Positions 45,536 through 52,948 of a DNA stretch of 64,000 bases are shown here, in pieces. The stretch's first letter is position 1; each line of letters begins with the position of its first letter. Position numbers and translations under genes: made by a program. This DNA comes from Ardenticatenales bacterium (GTDB lineage Bacteria > Chloroflexota > Anaerolineae > Ardenticatenales > Ardenticatenaceae), in NCBI GenBank assembly GCA_020634795.1, contig JACKAZ010000002.1:310001-374000 (forward strand). Reading direction: 5' to 3'. Under the pieces are notes generated by a model. The model was given only the letters and a program-made list of their open reading frames with translations, was not told the origin of the DNA and ran no database searches.

Positions 45536-46705
45536 CTACGCCGATTCCCACGGGTTGAAGAGGCGATCCCACTCTTGGGTCGCGTACCGATCGGTCATGC
45601 CGGCGAGGTAGTCGGTGATCGCGCGCGGCTTGCCCAGCCTGTCGATCAGCGCTTGTGTGCTGCGCGGGAGCTGTTCGGGCCGCGCCATGTACTCTTCCCA
45701 GAGGTGCTTCAGTACCCGCTGCGCCTTGGTGGACATCCGCACGACGCGGTAGTGGCGGTACATGTTCTCGTAGAGAAAGTTCTTCAATTGCCGATCCATC
45801 CGCTTCATTTCGTCCGAAGTGCGGATCAGCAGTCCGTCCCAGTGACGCACATCGTCGAGCGACTGCACTCCCGAGGCGTTGATCGCGTGGGTCGATGTTT
45901 GGAGCAGGTCGGTGACCAGCAGGTTGATCAACTTGCGGATCATGCGGTGGCGCGTCATCTCGTTCCAGACCAGCTCCGTCTCTTGTTCGGCCTGCACCAG
46001 CTCGAATGCTTGCTCCACCAAATCGATCTCGGCGTCGCGAAGCTGCTCGTAATTCAGGATGTTGGCCCGCAGCCCATCGTCCAAGTCGTGGCTGGTGTAG
46101 GCGATGGCATCACAATAATTGACCACTTGCGCTTCGAGCGTGGGGTTAAGCGCGGGGTGGTAACCATCGTTGTCGGGGTCAGCCAGATCATACTCGGATT
46201 CATGCTTCACGATCCCTTCCCGCACCTCGTAGCTCAAGTTCAAGCCCGGGAAATCGGGGAAACGGTTCTCCAAGTCGGTGACGATGCGTAGCGTCTGTTT
46301 GTTGTGGTCAAAGCCGCCGTGATCGGCCATCAATTCATCCAATATCTGCTCGCCCGCATGGCCAAACGGCGTATGGCCCAGGTCGTGAGCCAAGGTGATT
46401 GCCTCGGTCAAATCCTCGTTCAGCCGCAATGCCCGCGCGATGGTGCGGCCGATCTGCGCCGCCTCGATCGTGTGGGTCAGCCGCGTGCGGAAGTAATCGC
46501 CCTCGAAGTTGACGAAGACCTGCGTCTTGTATTCCAGGCGGCGGAAGGCGGTGGTATGGATGATGCGGTCGCGGTCGCGCTGGAAGGCGGTGCGGTAGGC
46601 GTGCTTCGCCTCGGGAATATCACGGCCCGCACTCTTGCCGCTGTGGGCGGCCCACGGCGCCAGCATCTGTGCCTCGATCGCTTCATAAGATTCGCGTGTT
46701 TGCAT
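45536..46705 (-). CDS. dgt: Deoxyguanosinetriphosphate triphosphohydrolase-like HD protein
   Basis: The 389-residue enzyme belongs to the HD superfamily and hydrolyses dNTPs to deoxynucleosides and triphosphate. It has FRRLEYKTQVF, then RTRLTHTIEAAQIGRTIAR (first His) and the HD pair in LAHDLGHTPFGHAGEQIL. A further Asp lies in YCDAIAYTSHDLDDGL. It is of the shorter type-2 subfamily length. Its biological role may be nucleotide-pool control, and dGTPases are also known as antiphage nucleotide-depletion enzymes. GAGGAG precedes the ATG. Confidence 0.93.
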   Translation of the reverse strand: MQTRESYEAIEAQMLAPWAAHSGKSAGRDIPEAKHAYRTAFQRDRDRIIHTTAFRRLEYKTQVFVNFEGDYFRTRLTHTIEAAQIGRTIARALRLNEDLTEAITLAHDLGHTPFGHAGEQILDELMADHGGFDHNKQTLRIVTDLENRFPDFPGLNLSYEVREGIVKHESEYDLADPDNDGYHPALNPTLEAQVVNYCDAIAYTSHDLDDGLRANILNYEQLRDAEIDLVEQAFELVQAEQETELVWNEMTRHRMIRKLINLLVTDLLQTSTHAINASGVQSLDDVRHWDGLLIRTSDEMKRMDRQLKNFLYENMYRHYRVVRMSTKAQRVLKHLWEEYMARPEQLPRSTQALIDRLGKPRAITDYLAGMTDRYATQEWDRLFNPWESA

Positions 46706-46749
46706 GGCTCCTCTTCACTGTGATAGTACTTGGTATCTATTGTTCAATA

Positions 46750-46932
46750 CGGCAATACAGAACGGCAACGCAGAGCAGGTAACGCAGAGCAGGTAACGCA
46801 GAACGCAGAACGAACAAGACGCATTAAAGAAGAAACAGTTGCCCATGCACCATGCACCATGCACCATGCACCATGCACCGTCACTGCAGCACCCTATAAC
46901 TCATCAAACTCATCAAACTCATCAAACTCACC
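46750..46932. repeat. Composite array: family B, then CATGCAC heptamers, then TGAGTTTGA array
   Basis: Family B (CGGCAACG, CAGAGCAGGTAACG twice, CAGAACG twice) is at 46750-46812. Five CATGCAC units are at 46843-46880. Three or four AACTCATCA units (family C) are at 46897-46932. The last unit supplies the TGA stop of the deacetylase at 46928-46930. Confidence 0.9.
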
Positions 46933-48328
46933 GCCCCCGCCAATAATCCATCTGACTCAGCACCGCCTCGGCGAAGTCGCCGCCGTGGACGCGGACACGG
47001 GGCAGCGTCATCATCGTGGTGCTGTCGGCGGTGGTGCCGCCCGCCGTGGTGACGGCCACGGCATAGCCCGCGTCGCGGGCCAGCGCTGCCACTTGGTCGT
47101 TGAGCTTGCCGAAGGGATAACCGAGCGTCGTCGCCTCCACGCCGAGCTTTTCCACGAGTAACGCGCGGGATCGACTGAGCTGCCACCACGCATCATCGCG
47201 GCTGAGCGTGGTCAGGTCGGCGTGACCCGTCGTGTGCGACGACATCTCCATGCCAGTTGCGGCCATCTCCGCCGCCTGTTCCCACGACATGTACAAGGGA
47301 TGGCGCTGTTCGAGCAGATCGGTCACCAAGAAGAAGGTCCCGACCGCCCCCTCCTGCTGCATGATCGGGAAAGCGTTCTGGTAGTTGTCGAGGTAGCCGT
47401 CGTCGAAGGTCAGCACGATCGGCTTCGGCGGCAGGGGCGTGCCGGTTGCCAGCGCTTCGGCCAGTTGGGAGAGGGTGATTGTGGTGTAGCCCTGCTCCCG
47501 CAAAGTGACCAGATGGCTACGGAAGAGGTCCGGCCCCACGCTCAGGTCGCGCCGGTAACGGTCGGCGTCGGGGGGCGCTGCGCTGATGTAGTGATACATC
47601 AGGATCGGAACATCGAGCTGCCGCGCCTGTCCGTCCCAACGCAGGCCGTCGGGCAGCGGGGTCGCTTCGACCACGGTCGCTTGGGCGGGCACTTCCAGCG
47701 TCAACACCTGCTGCGAAAGGGCCGTTAGCGGCTTACCCGCCGTTCCTACCGCCCCCTTCATCCGCTGAAAGTCGATGCGGATGAGCTGCTGGCCGCTGCC
47801 CTCGCAATCGTGCGTATCGGTCAGAAAGGCGACCGAGGAGCCGAACGGGCGGCCCTGTTCATCCACCACCGAGGCGATCCACCAGCCACTCAGCGGGCGG
47901 TTGTCCAGCAGGATTTCGTAGCCGCCATCGTCCAACGTGTTGATCGTCCCGCTGGGCGCACTCTGTAGCTCGCGCTCGTCCCCTTCGCGCCAGACACGCA
48001 CGCTCAGTCCGTTGAGCGCGTTCACCCCATCGTGGAGGATGCCGTGCAGCGCGGTGCGGTTGCAATTGGCGCTGCTGCCCCGCTGCACGCCGGTGAATTG
48101 GCTGTTTTCGGCCTCGTCGTCGGCCAAGATGACCCCCGCTGCCGCCGTGGCAGGCGGTGGGGTGACGGGATCGAGGTTGATGGCGGCAGGCACAACGCGC
48201 GGCGGGCCGCCTTCGGCTACCACATCGTTGCCCCACAGCGAAAAGGCCACGACCAGGACAATGCCCAGCGCGGCCACACCATGCAGCACCCATGCCCAAA
48301 GCGGTGCGGCGGACGACGATTGACGCAT
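46928..48328 (-). CDS. Membrane-anchored polysaccharide deacetylase
   Basis: The 466-residue protein has an N-terminal membrane anchor (AWVLHGVAALGIVLVVAFSLW). An Ig-like domain follows (residues ~85-190). The NodB-homology domain begins at PILMYHYISAAPPDAD and carries motif 1 LTFDDGY (catalytic Asp pair), motif 2 SSHTTGHADLTTLS (metal His residues) and LGYPFGKLNDQV for motif 3. Such enzymes remove N- or O-acetyl groups from wall or surface polysaccharide. It lies 5 bases downstream of the HAS-barrel gene on the same strand. Its stop codon is part of a tandem repeat. Confidence 0.87.
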   Translation of the reverse strand: MRQSSSAAPLWAWVLHGVAALGIVLVVAFSLWGNDVVAEGGPPRVVPAAINLDPVTPPPATAAAGVILADDEAENSQFTGVQRGSSANCNRTALHGILHDGVNALNGLSVRVWREGDERELQSAPSGTINTLDDGGYEILLDNRPLSGWWIASVVDEQGRPFGSSVAFLTDTHDCEGSGQQLIRIDFQRMKGAVGTAGKPLTALSQQVLTLEVPAQATVVEATPLPDGLRWDGQARQLDVPILMYHYISAAPPDADRYRRDLSVGPDLFRSHLVTLREQGYTTITLSQLAEALATGTPLPPKPIVLTFDDGYLDNYQNAFPIMQQEGAVGTFFLVTDLLEQRHPLYMSWEQAAEMAATGMEMSSHTTGHADLTTLSRDDAWWQLSRSRALLVEKLGVEATTLGYPFGKLNDQVAALARDAGYAVAVTTAGGTTADSTTMMTLPRVRVHGGDFAEAVLSQMDYWRGR

Positions 48329-48333
48329 GGCGT

Positions 48334-48921
48334 TTAACGTGGCTCCACGGCGCTGAGCAACGCCAACAACTGCCGATGATCCGCCTTGAGCAGCCGCAGG
48401 CAATCACGGGTCGCCCGCTCCAACCAGTCGTTATCGTCGCCCCGACGCCGCGCCACCACGCGCAGATGCGCCGCCAAAAGCTGCTCGGGCGGGGTCGGCG
48501 TTTGGGCAGCGTGAAGCAACGTCAAATACGCCGGATGGTCGCTGATCAGCCGTAGCTCGTTGTCGCTGACCAGATGCACCGCATGGTGCATGGGCGGCGG
48601 CGAGGGGGGCAGCCCCGTGCGGATCCGCTCATCCTCGTCCTGCCACGCCACCAGCGCCACTTGAAAGATCGTCTGCAGCAGCCGCGTCAGTTGGGGATGC
48701 ACATCGTAGATCGCCTCGTCCACCACGCCGTCAGTGCCACGGCGCACGGCGCGGCGACCACTGTCGGGGCTGCTGGTGCTGCCGTAACAGACCACCCCGA
48801 AGCAGTAGCTCGCCCCACCGACGTTAACCTTCACCAATTCGCCCAGCGGGGGCGGGCGGTGCAGTGTCGTGCTTTCAGCCACAAAAGCGAGGGAGCTGGT
48901 TTCGATGATTTCGCCGATCAT
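48334..48921 (-). CDS. Stand-alone HAS-barrel protein (HerA-associated family)
   Basis: The 195-residue protein begins with a HAS-barrel-like beta domain: MIGEIIETSSLAFVAEST, then GELVKVNVGGASYCFGVVCYG. This domain normally forms the N terminus of HerA helicases, which work with the NurA nuclease in DNA-end processing. The rest (RLLQTIFQVALVAWQDED..., ending in helices) is not helicase. Many open codons upstream are pure repeat (LIKLIKL pattern) and are not counted as coding. NurA is encoded 350 bases upstream on the same strand, which supports a HerA/NurA-linked role. No HerA motor gene is in the window. Confidence 0.72.
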   Translation of the reverse strand: MIGEIIETSSLAFVAESTTLHRPPPLGELVKVNVGGASYCFGVVCYGSTSSPDSGRRAVRRGTDGVVDEAIYDVHPQLTRLLQTIFQVALVAWQDEDERIRTGLPPSPPPMHHAVHLVSDNELRLISDHPAYLTLLHAAQTPTPPEQLLAAHLRVVARRRGDDNDWLERATRDCLRLLKADHRQLLALLSAVEPR

Positions 48922-48922
48922 G

Positions 48923-49271
48923 GAGTTTGATGAGTGTTGGAGTGTTGGGGTGTTGGAGTGTTGGAGTTTGATGAGTTTTGTGAGTTTTATGAGTTTAATG
49001 AGTTTGATGAGTTTTGGAGTGCTGGAGTGTTGGAGTGTTGGAGTATGATGAGTGCGGAAGTTGGGTTTGATGAATTGATGAAGCGTTGGAACGGGGGCAG
49101 AGCGGTGAGACGTAGGAAAGGTCTTTCCATTCGCTTCGCGATTCTCCATTCTCCATTCGCCGTTCTGCGTTCTGCGTTCTGCGTTCTGCGTTGCTGTTCC
49201 GTTCTGCGTTCTGCGTTCTGCGTTACCTGCTCTGCGTTACCTGCTCTGCGTTGCCGTTCTGCGTTATCCGT
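48923..49271. repeat. Composite repeat block, copy 1 (families D/C, linker, F, B)
   Basis: GTTGGAGT and TGATGAGTT units occupy 48923-49046 and a unique linker 49047-49160. CCATTCT heptamers and family B (49161-49271) complete it, ending at the NurA stop. The linker is nearly identical, inverted, to 61504-61627. The block fills the whole gap between the HAS-barrel and NurA genes. Confidence 0.9.
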
Positions 49272-50444
49272 TTAGACCGCTCTCAGTCGCTTGTGGAAGC
49301 TTTTCGCGGGGCGGAAGATACTGATCCCCTGCCGCTCCAACTGTTCGTCGATCATCTGGCGGACCAGTTCGCGATCGGTCACGGAGATGACGGCGGCTTC
49401 GTGGGCCTCGTGCAGCGCGGGTGGGTAGGGCGGCGCTTGACCGGAGCGCTGACATTGGTCGAGCAAGACGCCGTGCGCCAACGCGAACAGCTCGGGGTCG
49501 TCGCTGACCCAGCGCGGCATCTCCACGCGGGCGATCTCGTCGCCCGTGCTCATGTAGAAATAGTGAATACGATGCTCACCGTACTGTTGCATGATCGGAT
49601 CTTCGCTCGCGAACAGGCAACTCCGCTCGCCCACTTCCAGAAAATCGAAGAGCAACGCCGGGTCCCGATAGCCCTTCAAATGATAGCACAATTGGACTTC
49701 TTCCTCGCCCCTCGCATGACAATCGCGGCACCGTTCGGGAGAGGTCGGACAGAGGTAGATGCGCAGCGCCTTGATCAGCTCCAAGCTGGCGGTGTTGGAG
49801 ATGTAGCCCAGCACCGGGACCCGCATCGCGCGCAACTGATCGAAGACCGCCATCATCGCGGGCACCAATCCCCATTGATCCACCACCTCGTTGCGGAAAC
49901 CCCACATCACCAACTGCCCATCGACCATCGCCACGCAGGGCCGCGGCAGCTGCGCCACCAGAGCGGGCAGCGCTTGCAACTCTTGGACGCGCATCCGCAG
50001 GCTGGTGCGCTGTTCGTTCATCGGCACCATGCCCTTCTCGTCCCAGAACTGCTCGATCGGCGCATGGTAGAAGGTCGCCGCGCTTTCGATCTGCGCCGCT
50101 GGTCGATCCCCGTAGTGGATCGCCACCGTGCCCGCGTTGAGCAGGTAGTACGGTAGCGGATGATCACGGTCGGGCGTGATGGCAGAGCCGTCGACCGCAA
50201 CGATGCTGTAGCTGGTTGGCGCGCGCGGGGCCGCCATCCGCTCGTCGAGCCGCCCCAGCGGACGGGGCGCGATCATCTTCGCGGTTGGGTCGTTGTGCGG
50301 CGACAGCTTCTCGTCCAGCCGATCCGCATCGTAATTCCGAAGCAGCCAGCGGGCCAGCGTCATCCACTGCCGTCGCTCGCTGATGCTGGCCGCGACCGTC
50401 ATCTGCTCGATCTCGTCGTAGAACTGTTCGTGGTTGAGGGTCAT
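49272..50444 (-). CDS. nurA: NurA-family 5'-3' nuclease
   Basis: The 390-residue protein contains the NurA signature YSIVAVDGSAITPDRD (first catalytic Asp) followed by LLNAGTVAIHYG. It also has a second acidic strand CVAMVDGQLVMWGF and VPVLGYISNTASLELIKALRI. A C-terminal IARVEMPRWV and the helix with HEAHEAAVISVTDRELVRQMIDEQLE complete the RNase H-like fold. NurA resects DNA ends with the HerA translocase. Here it is paired with a stand-alone HAS-barrel gene. Tandem repeats abut both its start and its stop. Confidence 0.88.
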   Translation of the reverse strand: MTLNHEQFYDEIEQMTVAASISERRQWMTLARWLLRNYDADRLDEKLSPHNDPTAKMIAPRPLGRLDERMAAPRAPTSYSIVAVDGSAITPDRDHPLPYYLLNAGTVAIHYGDRPAAQIESAATFYHAPIEQFWDEKGMVPMNEQRTSLRMRVQELQALPALVAQLPRPCVAMVDGQLVMWGFRNEVVDQWGLVPAMMAVFDQLRAMRVPVLGYISNTASLELIKALRIYLCPTSPERCRDCHARGEEEVQLCYHLKGYRDPALLFDFLEVGERSCLFASEDPIMQQYGEHRIHYFYMSTGDEIARVEMPRWVSDDPELFALAHGVLLDQCQRSGQAPPYPPALHEAHEAAVISVTDRELVRQMIDEQLERQGISIFRPAKSFHKRLRAV

Positions 50445-50451
50445 CTTTGTT

Positions 50452-50957
50452 GAGTTAATGAGTTTTGTGAGTTTAATGAGTTTCGTGAGTGTTGGAGTGT
50501 TGGAGTGCTGGAGTGTTGGAGTGTCGGAGTGCTGGAGTGCTGGAGTCCGGAGTTAGCGGCTTTTCATGGTCTCGACTTTGTACAAAATTCTTGTGGAGGA
50601 CAAGTGCCCCTCAGAGAGAGATTTCCTGACTGAAGTGACTAGCTGAATTTCCAGACAGCCGTAGATCAGGCTGACATTCGTTTATTCTGCGACCTGCATT
50701 AACTCTCTGGCAAGCCTACTTGTGACCTTTGCCCACTGTGAAGGCCAAAAATGTACAAAGTCGAGATGGTGACGTCTGTCACAATCCTGATTGGCGGCCA
50801 GAGCCACAAGAGCAAAGCGGCGATACAGGGGTCAAGCTCTTTCCATTCTCTATTCTCCATTCTCCATCTGCCGTTCTGCGTTCTGCATTATTTGCTCTGC
50901 GTTACCTGCTCTGCGTTACCTGCTCTGCGTTACCTGCTCTACGTTGCCGTTCTGCGC
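50452..50957. repeat. Composite repeat block, third copy, interrupted
   Basis: TGAGTTT units and GTTGGAGT units occupy 50452-50545. CCATTCT heptamers (50840-50868) and family B (50871-50957) follow in the same order as at 48923-49271. The homologous linker is missing and is replaced by about 290 bases of A+T-richer DNA that carry the element at 50570-50766. Confidence 0.85.
50570..50766. mobile_element. 197-bp MITE-like element with 15-bp terminal inverted repeats
   Basis: Perfect inverted repeats TCTCGACTTTGTACA (50570-50584) and its complement (50752-50766) bound an A+T-richer, non-coding segment. The bases TGG occur on the outer side of both ends and may be a target duplication. No transposase is inside. 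Confidence 0.55.
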
Positions 50958-51624
50958 GGTGGATGCGGTGCAGATGCGTGGTGGCCTCAGCGACGAAGCG
51001 CTGCATCGTGCGCTGGTCGAGGTAGGCGTAAGGTCGGTTCAGGTCGTAGTCGGGCGGGTGACTGTAGCAGACGTGGATGTGGTCGAGCCGCCAGTTTAAC
51101 CCATCTTCGAACAGAAAGGCGAAGGGCGGCGACGGGTTGGGATGGGGCAGGATCACCCGACTGAAGAGACTGTCGCCCGTCCGCTGGACGTAGAGATGGT
51201 CCAAGCCGTACCAATCCCGCTTGACGGCGGTAATCACCGCGTCAGCGTCGTCGGCCAACTAATCGGCCAAGGCGGTGGCGGTGGGCCGCCATACCTTGCG
51301 ACTCCAAAGGTTGTCGCAGAGCAGGTGAAAGAAGTAGCCTAGCGCGAAGGCATAGTCGGCGGTTGTCAGTTCGTCCGACTCCTGCAGGTAGCCTTCGTAA
51401 AAGCGCGTGTCCTCGATCTTGTCTTCCTCGCTGCTGTCAGGTGTCAAGAAGTGGGTCACCGATTTGGGTGGATCGAAGGCATCCCACCCTTCGTTGGGCC
51501 TGCCCGAATCGGGCGCGAGCGAGCCGAAGGCAAAGGCGACTTCGTCCAACGGGCGTACCTCTTCCTCGACCAGCCGCGGCAACAGCCGTTCCGCGACCCG
51601 CAAATGACAAATCCACGTTCCCAT
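50902..51624 (-). pseudogene. Zinc-dependent phospholipase C-like hydrolase gene interrupted by an in-frame TAG
   Basis: The first part (51624-51259) encodes 121 residues starting MGTWICHLRVAERLL, then FAFGSLAPDSG, SVTHFLT and YAFALGYFFHLLCDNLWSRKVW. These His/Asp positions are typical of the zinc-dependent phospholipase C-like metal hydrolases. A single TAG at 51259-51261 (after TATALAD) interrupts the frame, which then continues in phase with LADDADAVITAVKRDWYGLD. The downstream frame has no other break. The last ~20 residues, from about 50957 on, are encoded by the family B repeat, so the original C terminus has been replaced. Confidence 0.72.
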
Positions 51625-51805
51625 CTATCGTCCTCCCACCTCTATGGCTCTCGACTCGCCGCTTTTGGCATGGCAAACGAACAGACTGTCACGACTACCA
51701 ACTGTCACCCTGAGGCGTTAGCCGAAGGGTCTGGCAGCGGAACGTGATGTGGAACGGCGATTGGAGAGGGAGAGTGTAGCACAGAGAGGTTAGGCAGGGG
51801 ACAGG

Positions 51806-51909
51806 CGGGGCGGGGGATAGGAAATCCCCGCTGTGAACGGCGTGTCCGCGCAGGCGGTGGGGTCCCGCTTACGGGTAGAGGCCCAGCGGGGGATTATTCC
51901 CCGGCTGGG
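51806..51909. repeat. REP-like palindromes left of the transposase remnant
   Basis: Two hairpins are seen: GCGGGGGAT...AATCCCCGC at about 51807-51833, and CCCAGCGGGGG...CCCCGGCTGGG at 51882-51909. Related palindromes lie at 52191-52215 and inside the repeats at 52509, 52741 and 57136. Confidence 0.7.
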
Positions 51910-51973
51910 GCCGCGCGACGCACGCTTAGCCCTATAAGAACTTCCGCCAGCCCGTCCTAGGATTGCGACCACG

Positions 51974-52192
51974 GTGACTACTGCTGATCTACTGAAACAG
52001 CTAAAAGGCTTTTCGTCACGATTCGTGAACGATTCACTCAACTTTGGTTACCTCTTTCGCTGGCAAGGTGGCTATGCAGCCTTCTCGGTAAGTCGTAGTA
52101 ATCTAGCGGCAGGTATCGACTATGTGCTGCGTCAAAAAGAACACTATTATACGCGGGCGGAAGTTCTGATAAGGTTAGTTGTGTGCGCCTAG
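51974..52192 (+). pseudogene. Remnant of an IS200/IS605-like (Y1) transposase
   Basis: The 72-codon frame encodes LLKQLKGFSSRFVND, then FRWQGGYAAFSVSRSN and YVLRQKEHY. This matches the central-to-C-terminal part of Y1 HUH transposases (K-x-x-SS-R...F-x-W-Q-x-GY-x-AFSVS...Q-x-x-H). The N-terminal HUH motif is absent, so the gene is dead. REP-like palindromes flank it on both sides. The rest of the gap 51625-52948 holds repeats and no other gene. Confidence 0.7.
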
Positions 52193-52250
52193 CAGGGGAA
52201 TGAATTCCCCGCTGGAAGGCCTGCGGCCACGCGTCCGCCTACGCGGACGC
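52191..52250. repeat. REP-like palindromes right of the transposase remnant
   Basis: AGCAGGGGAAT...ATTCCCCGCTGG (52191-52215) and a perfect GCGTCCGC-CTAC-GCGGACGC hairpin (52231-52250). Confidence 0.75.
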
Positions 52251-52330
52251 TCCTCTGTAAGGTCTGTTTACCTATGATTAACCCTACTCACAGTGCCGCC
52301 AGCGCGTATAATGGCCGGTGTAAGATCGCG

Positions 52331-52380
52331 CTCCCCCCAGCTCCCCCAGCTCCCCTAGCTCCTTCAGCTCCCCCAGCTCC
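52331..52380. repeat. GGGGGAGCT array (family A), complement orientation
   Basis: Five to six AGCTCCCCC-type units, some degenerate. Confidence 0.9.
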
Positions 52381-52508
52381 ATAACCCAACCATTGCCGTA
52401 TTTAAGCCTCTGTGTACTATGCACATTGTATATTGGTTCCCACTTGTGAACCTGCTTCAGACCGATAATCCACCCTGTCCCTCGATAGGGTGAAAATCAA
52501 GAAGCGGA

Positions 52509-52620
52509 GAAAAGGCCTGCGCAGGCAGGTCTATTGGCGCCTCTGAGCGTAGCGAAGAGTGCTCCCGAGCGGGGTTTTCTATTCCCCTGCGTGCACCAAT
52601 TCCCCGCGCCGCGCACGTGC
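52509..52620. repeat. Dispersed ~110-bp repeat (family H), copy 1
   Basis: Begins at the end of AAAAGGCCTGCGCAGGCAGG, then CTCTGAGCGTAGCGAAGAG, CCCGAGCGGGG, a REP-like palindrome and CGCGCCGCGC. Copies 2 and 3 are at 52741 and 57136. Confidence 0.85.
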
Positions 52621-52740
52621 CCACATGCCGCGCCTGCCCGCGCCGCGCGCCCACGCGAAGAGACTGCGATCAGAAATAGATGCGTTGCCCCAATTCCCCG
52701 GCAACCGAATTACATCTCTTGATAGGGCGGAAATGGATGG

Positions 52741-52862
52741 GCCGAGCAAAGGCTTGCGCAGGCAGGCCTATTGGTACCTCTGAGCGTAGCGAAGAGTGTC
52801 CCCGAGCGGGGATCCCAATCCCCCGCCCCGCGTATCCCCGCTCGCACCAATCCTCCGCGCCG
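52741..52862. repeat. Dispersed ~110-bp repeat (family H), copy 2
   Basis: Same order of blocks as at 52509: GCTTGCGCAGGCAGGCCTA, CTCTGAGCGTAGCGAAGAG, CCGAGCGGGGATCCCAATCC and CTCGCACCAATCC. Confidence 0.85.
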
Positions 52863-52948
52863 CCGCGCGTTTCAGGGTCTTTGGAACCGTTAGCCAAGCC
52901 CCCGCGCATCCCCTCCAACCCCCACTCGAACGCTCGAACGCTCGAACG

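Noticed and set aside
48922..49149. N-terminal extension of the HAS-barrel protein with LIKLIKL and TPTLQHS repeats
   Set aside because: It is a translation of TGATGAGTT and GTTGGAGT tandem DNA repeats; the recognised domain starts at the ATG at 48921.
50751..51164. Open frames 98-137 codons long over the repeat block
   Set aside because: They read through family F and B tandem repeats and overlap the split phospholipase-like gene in another frame.
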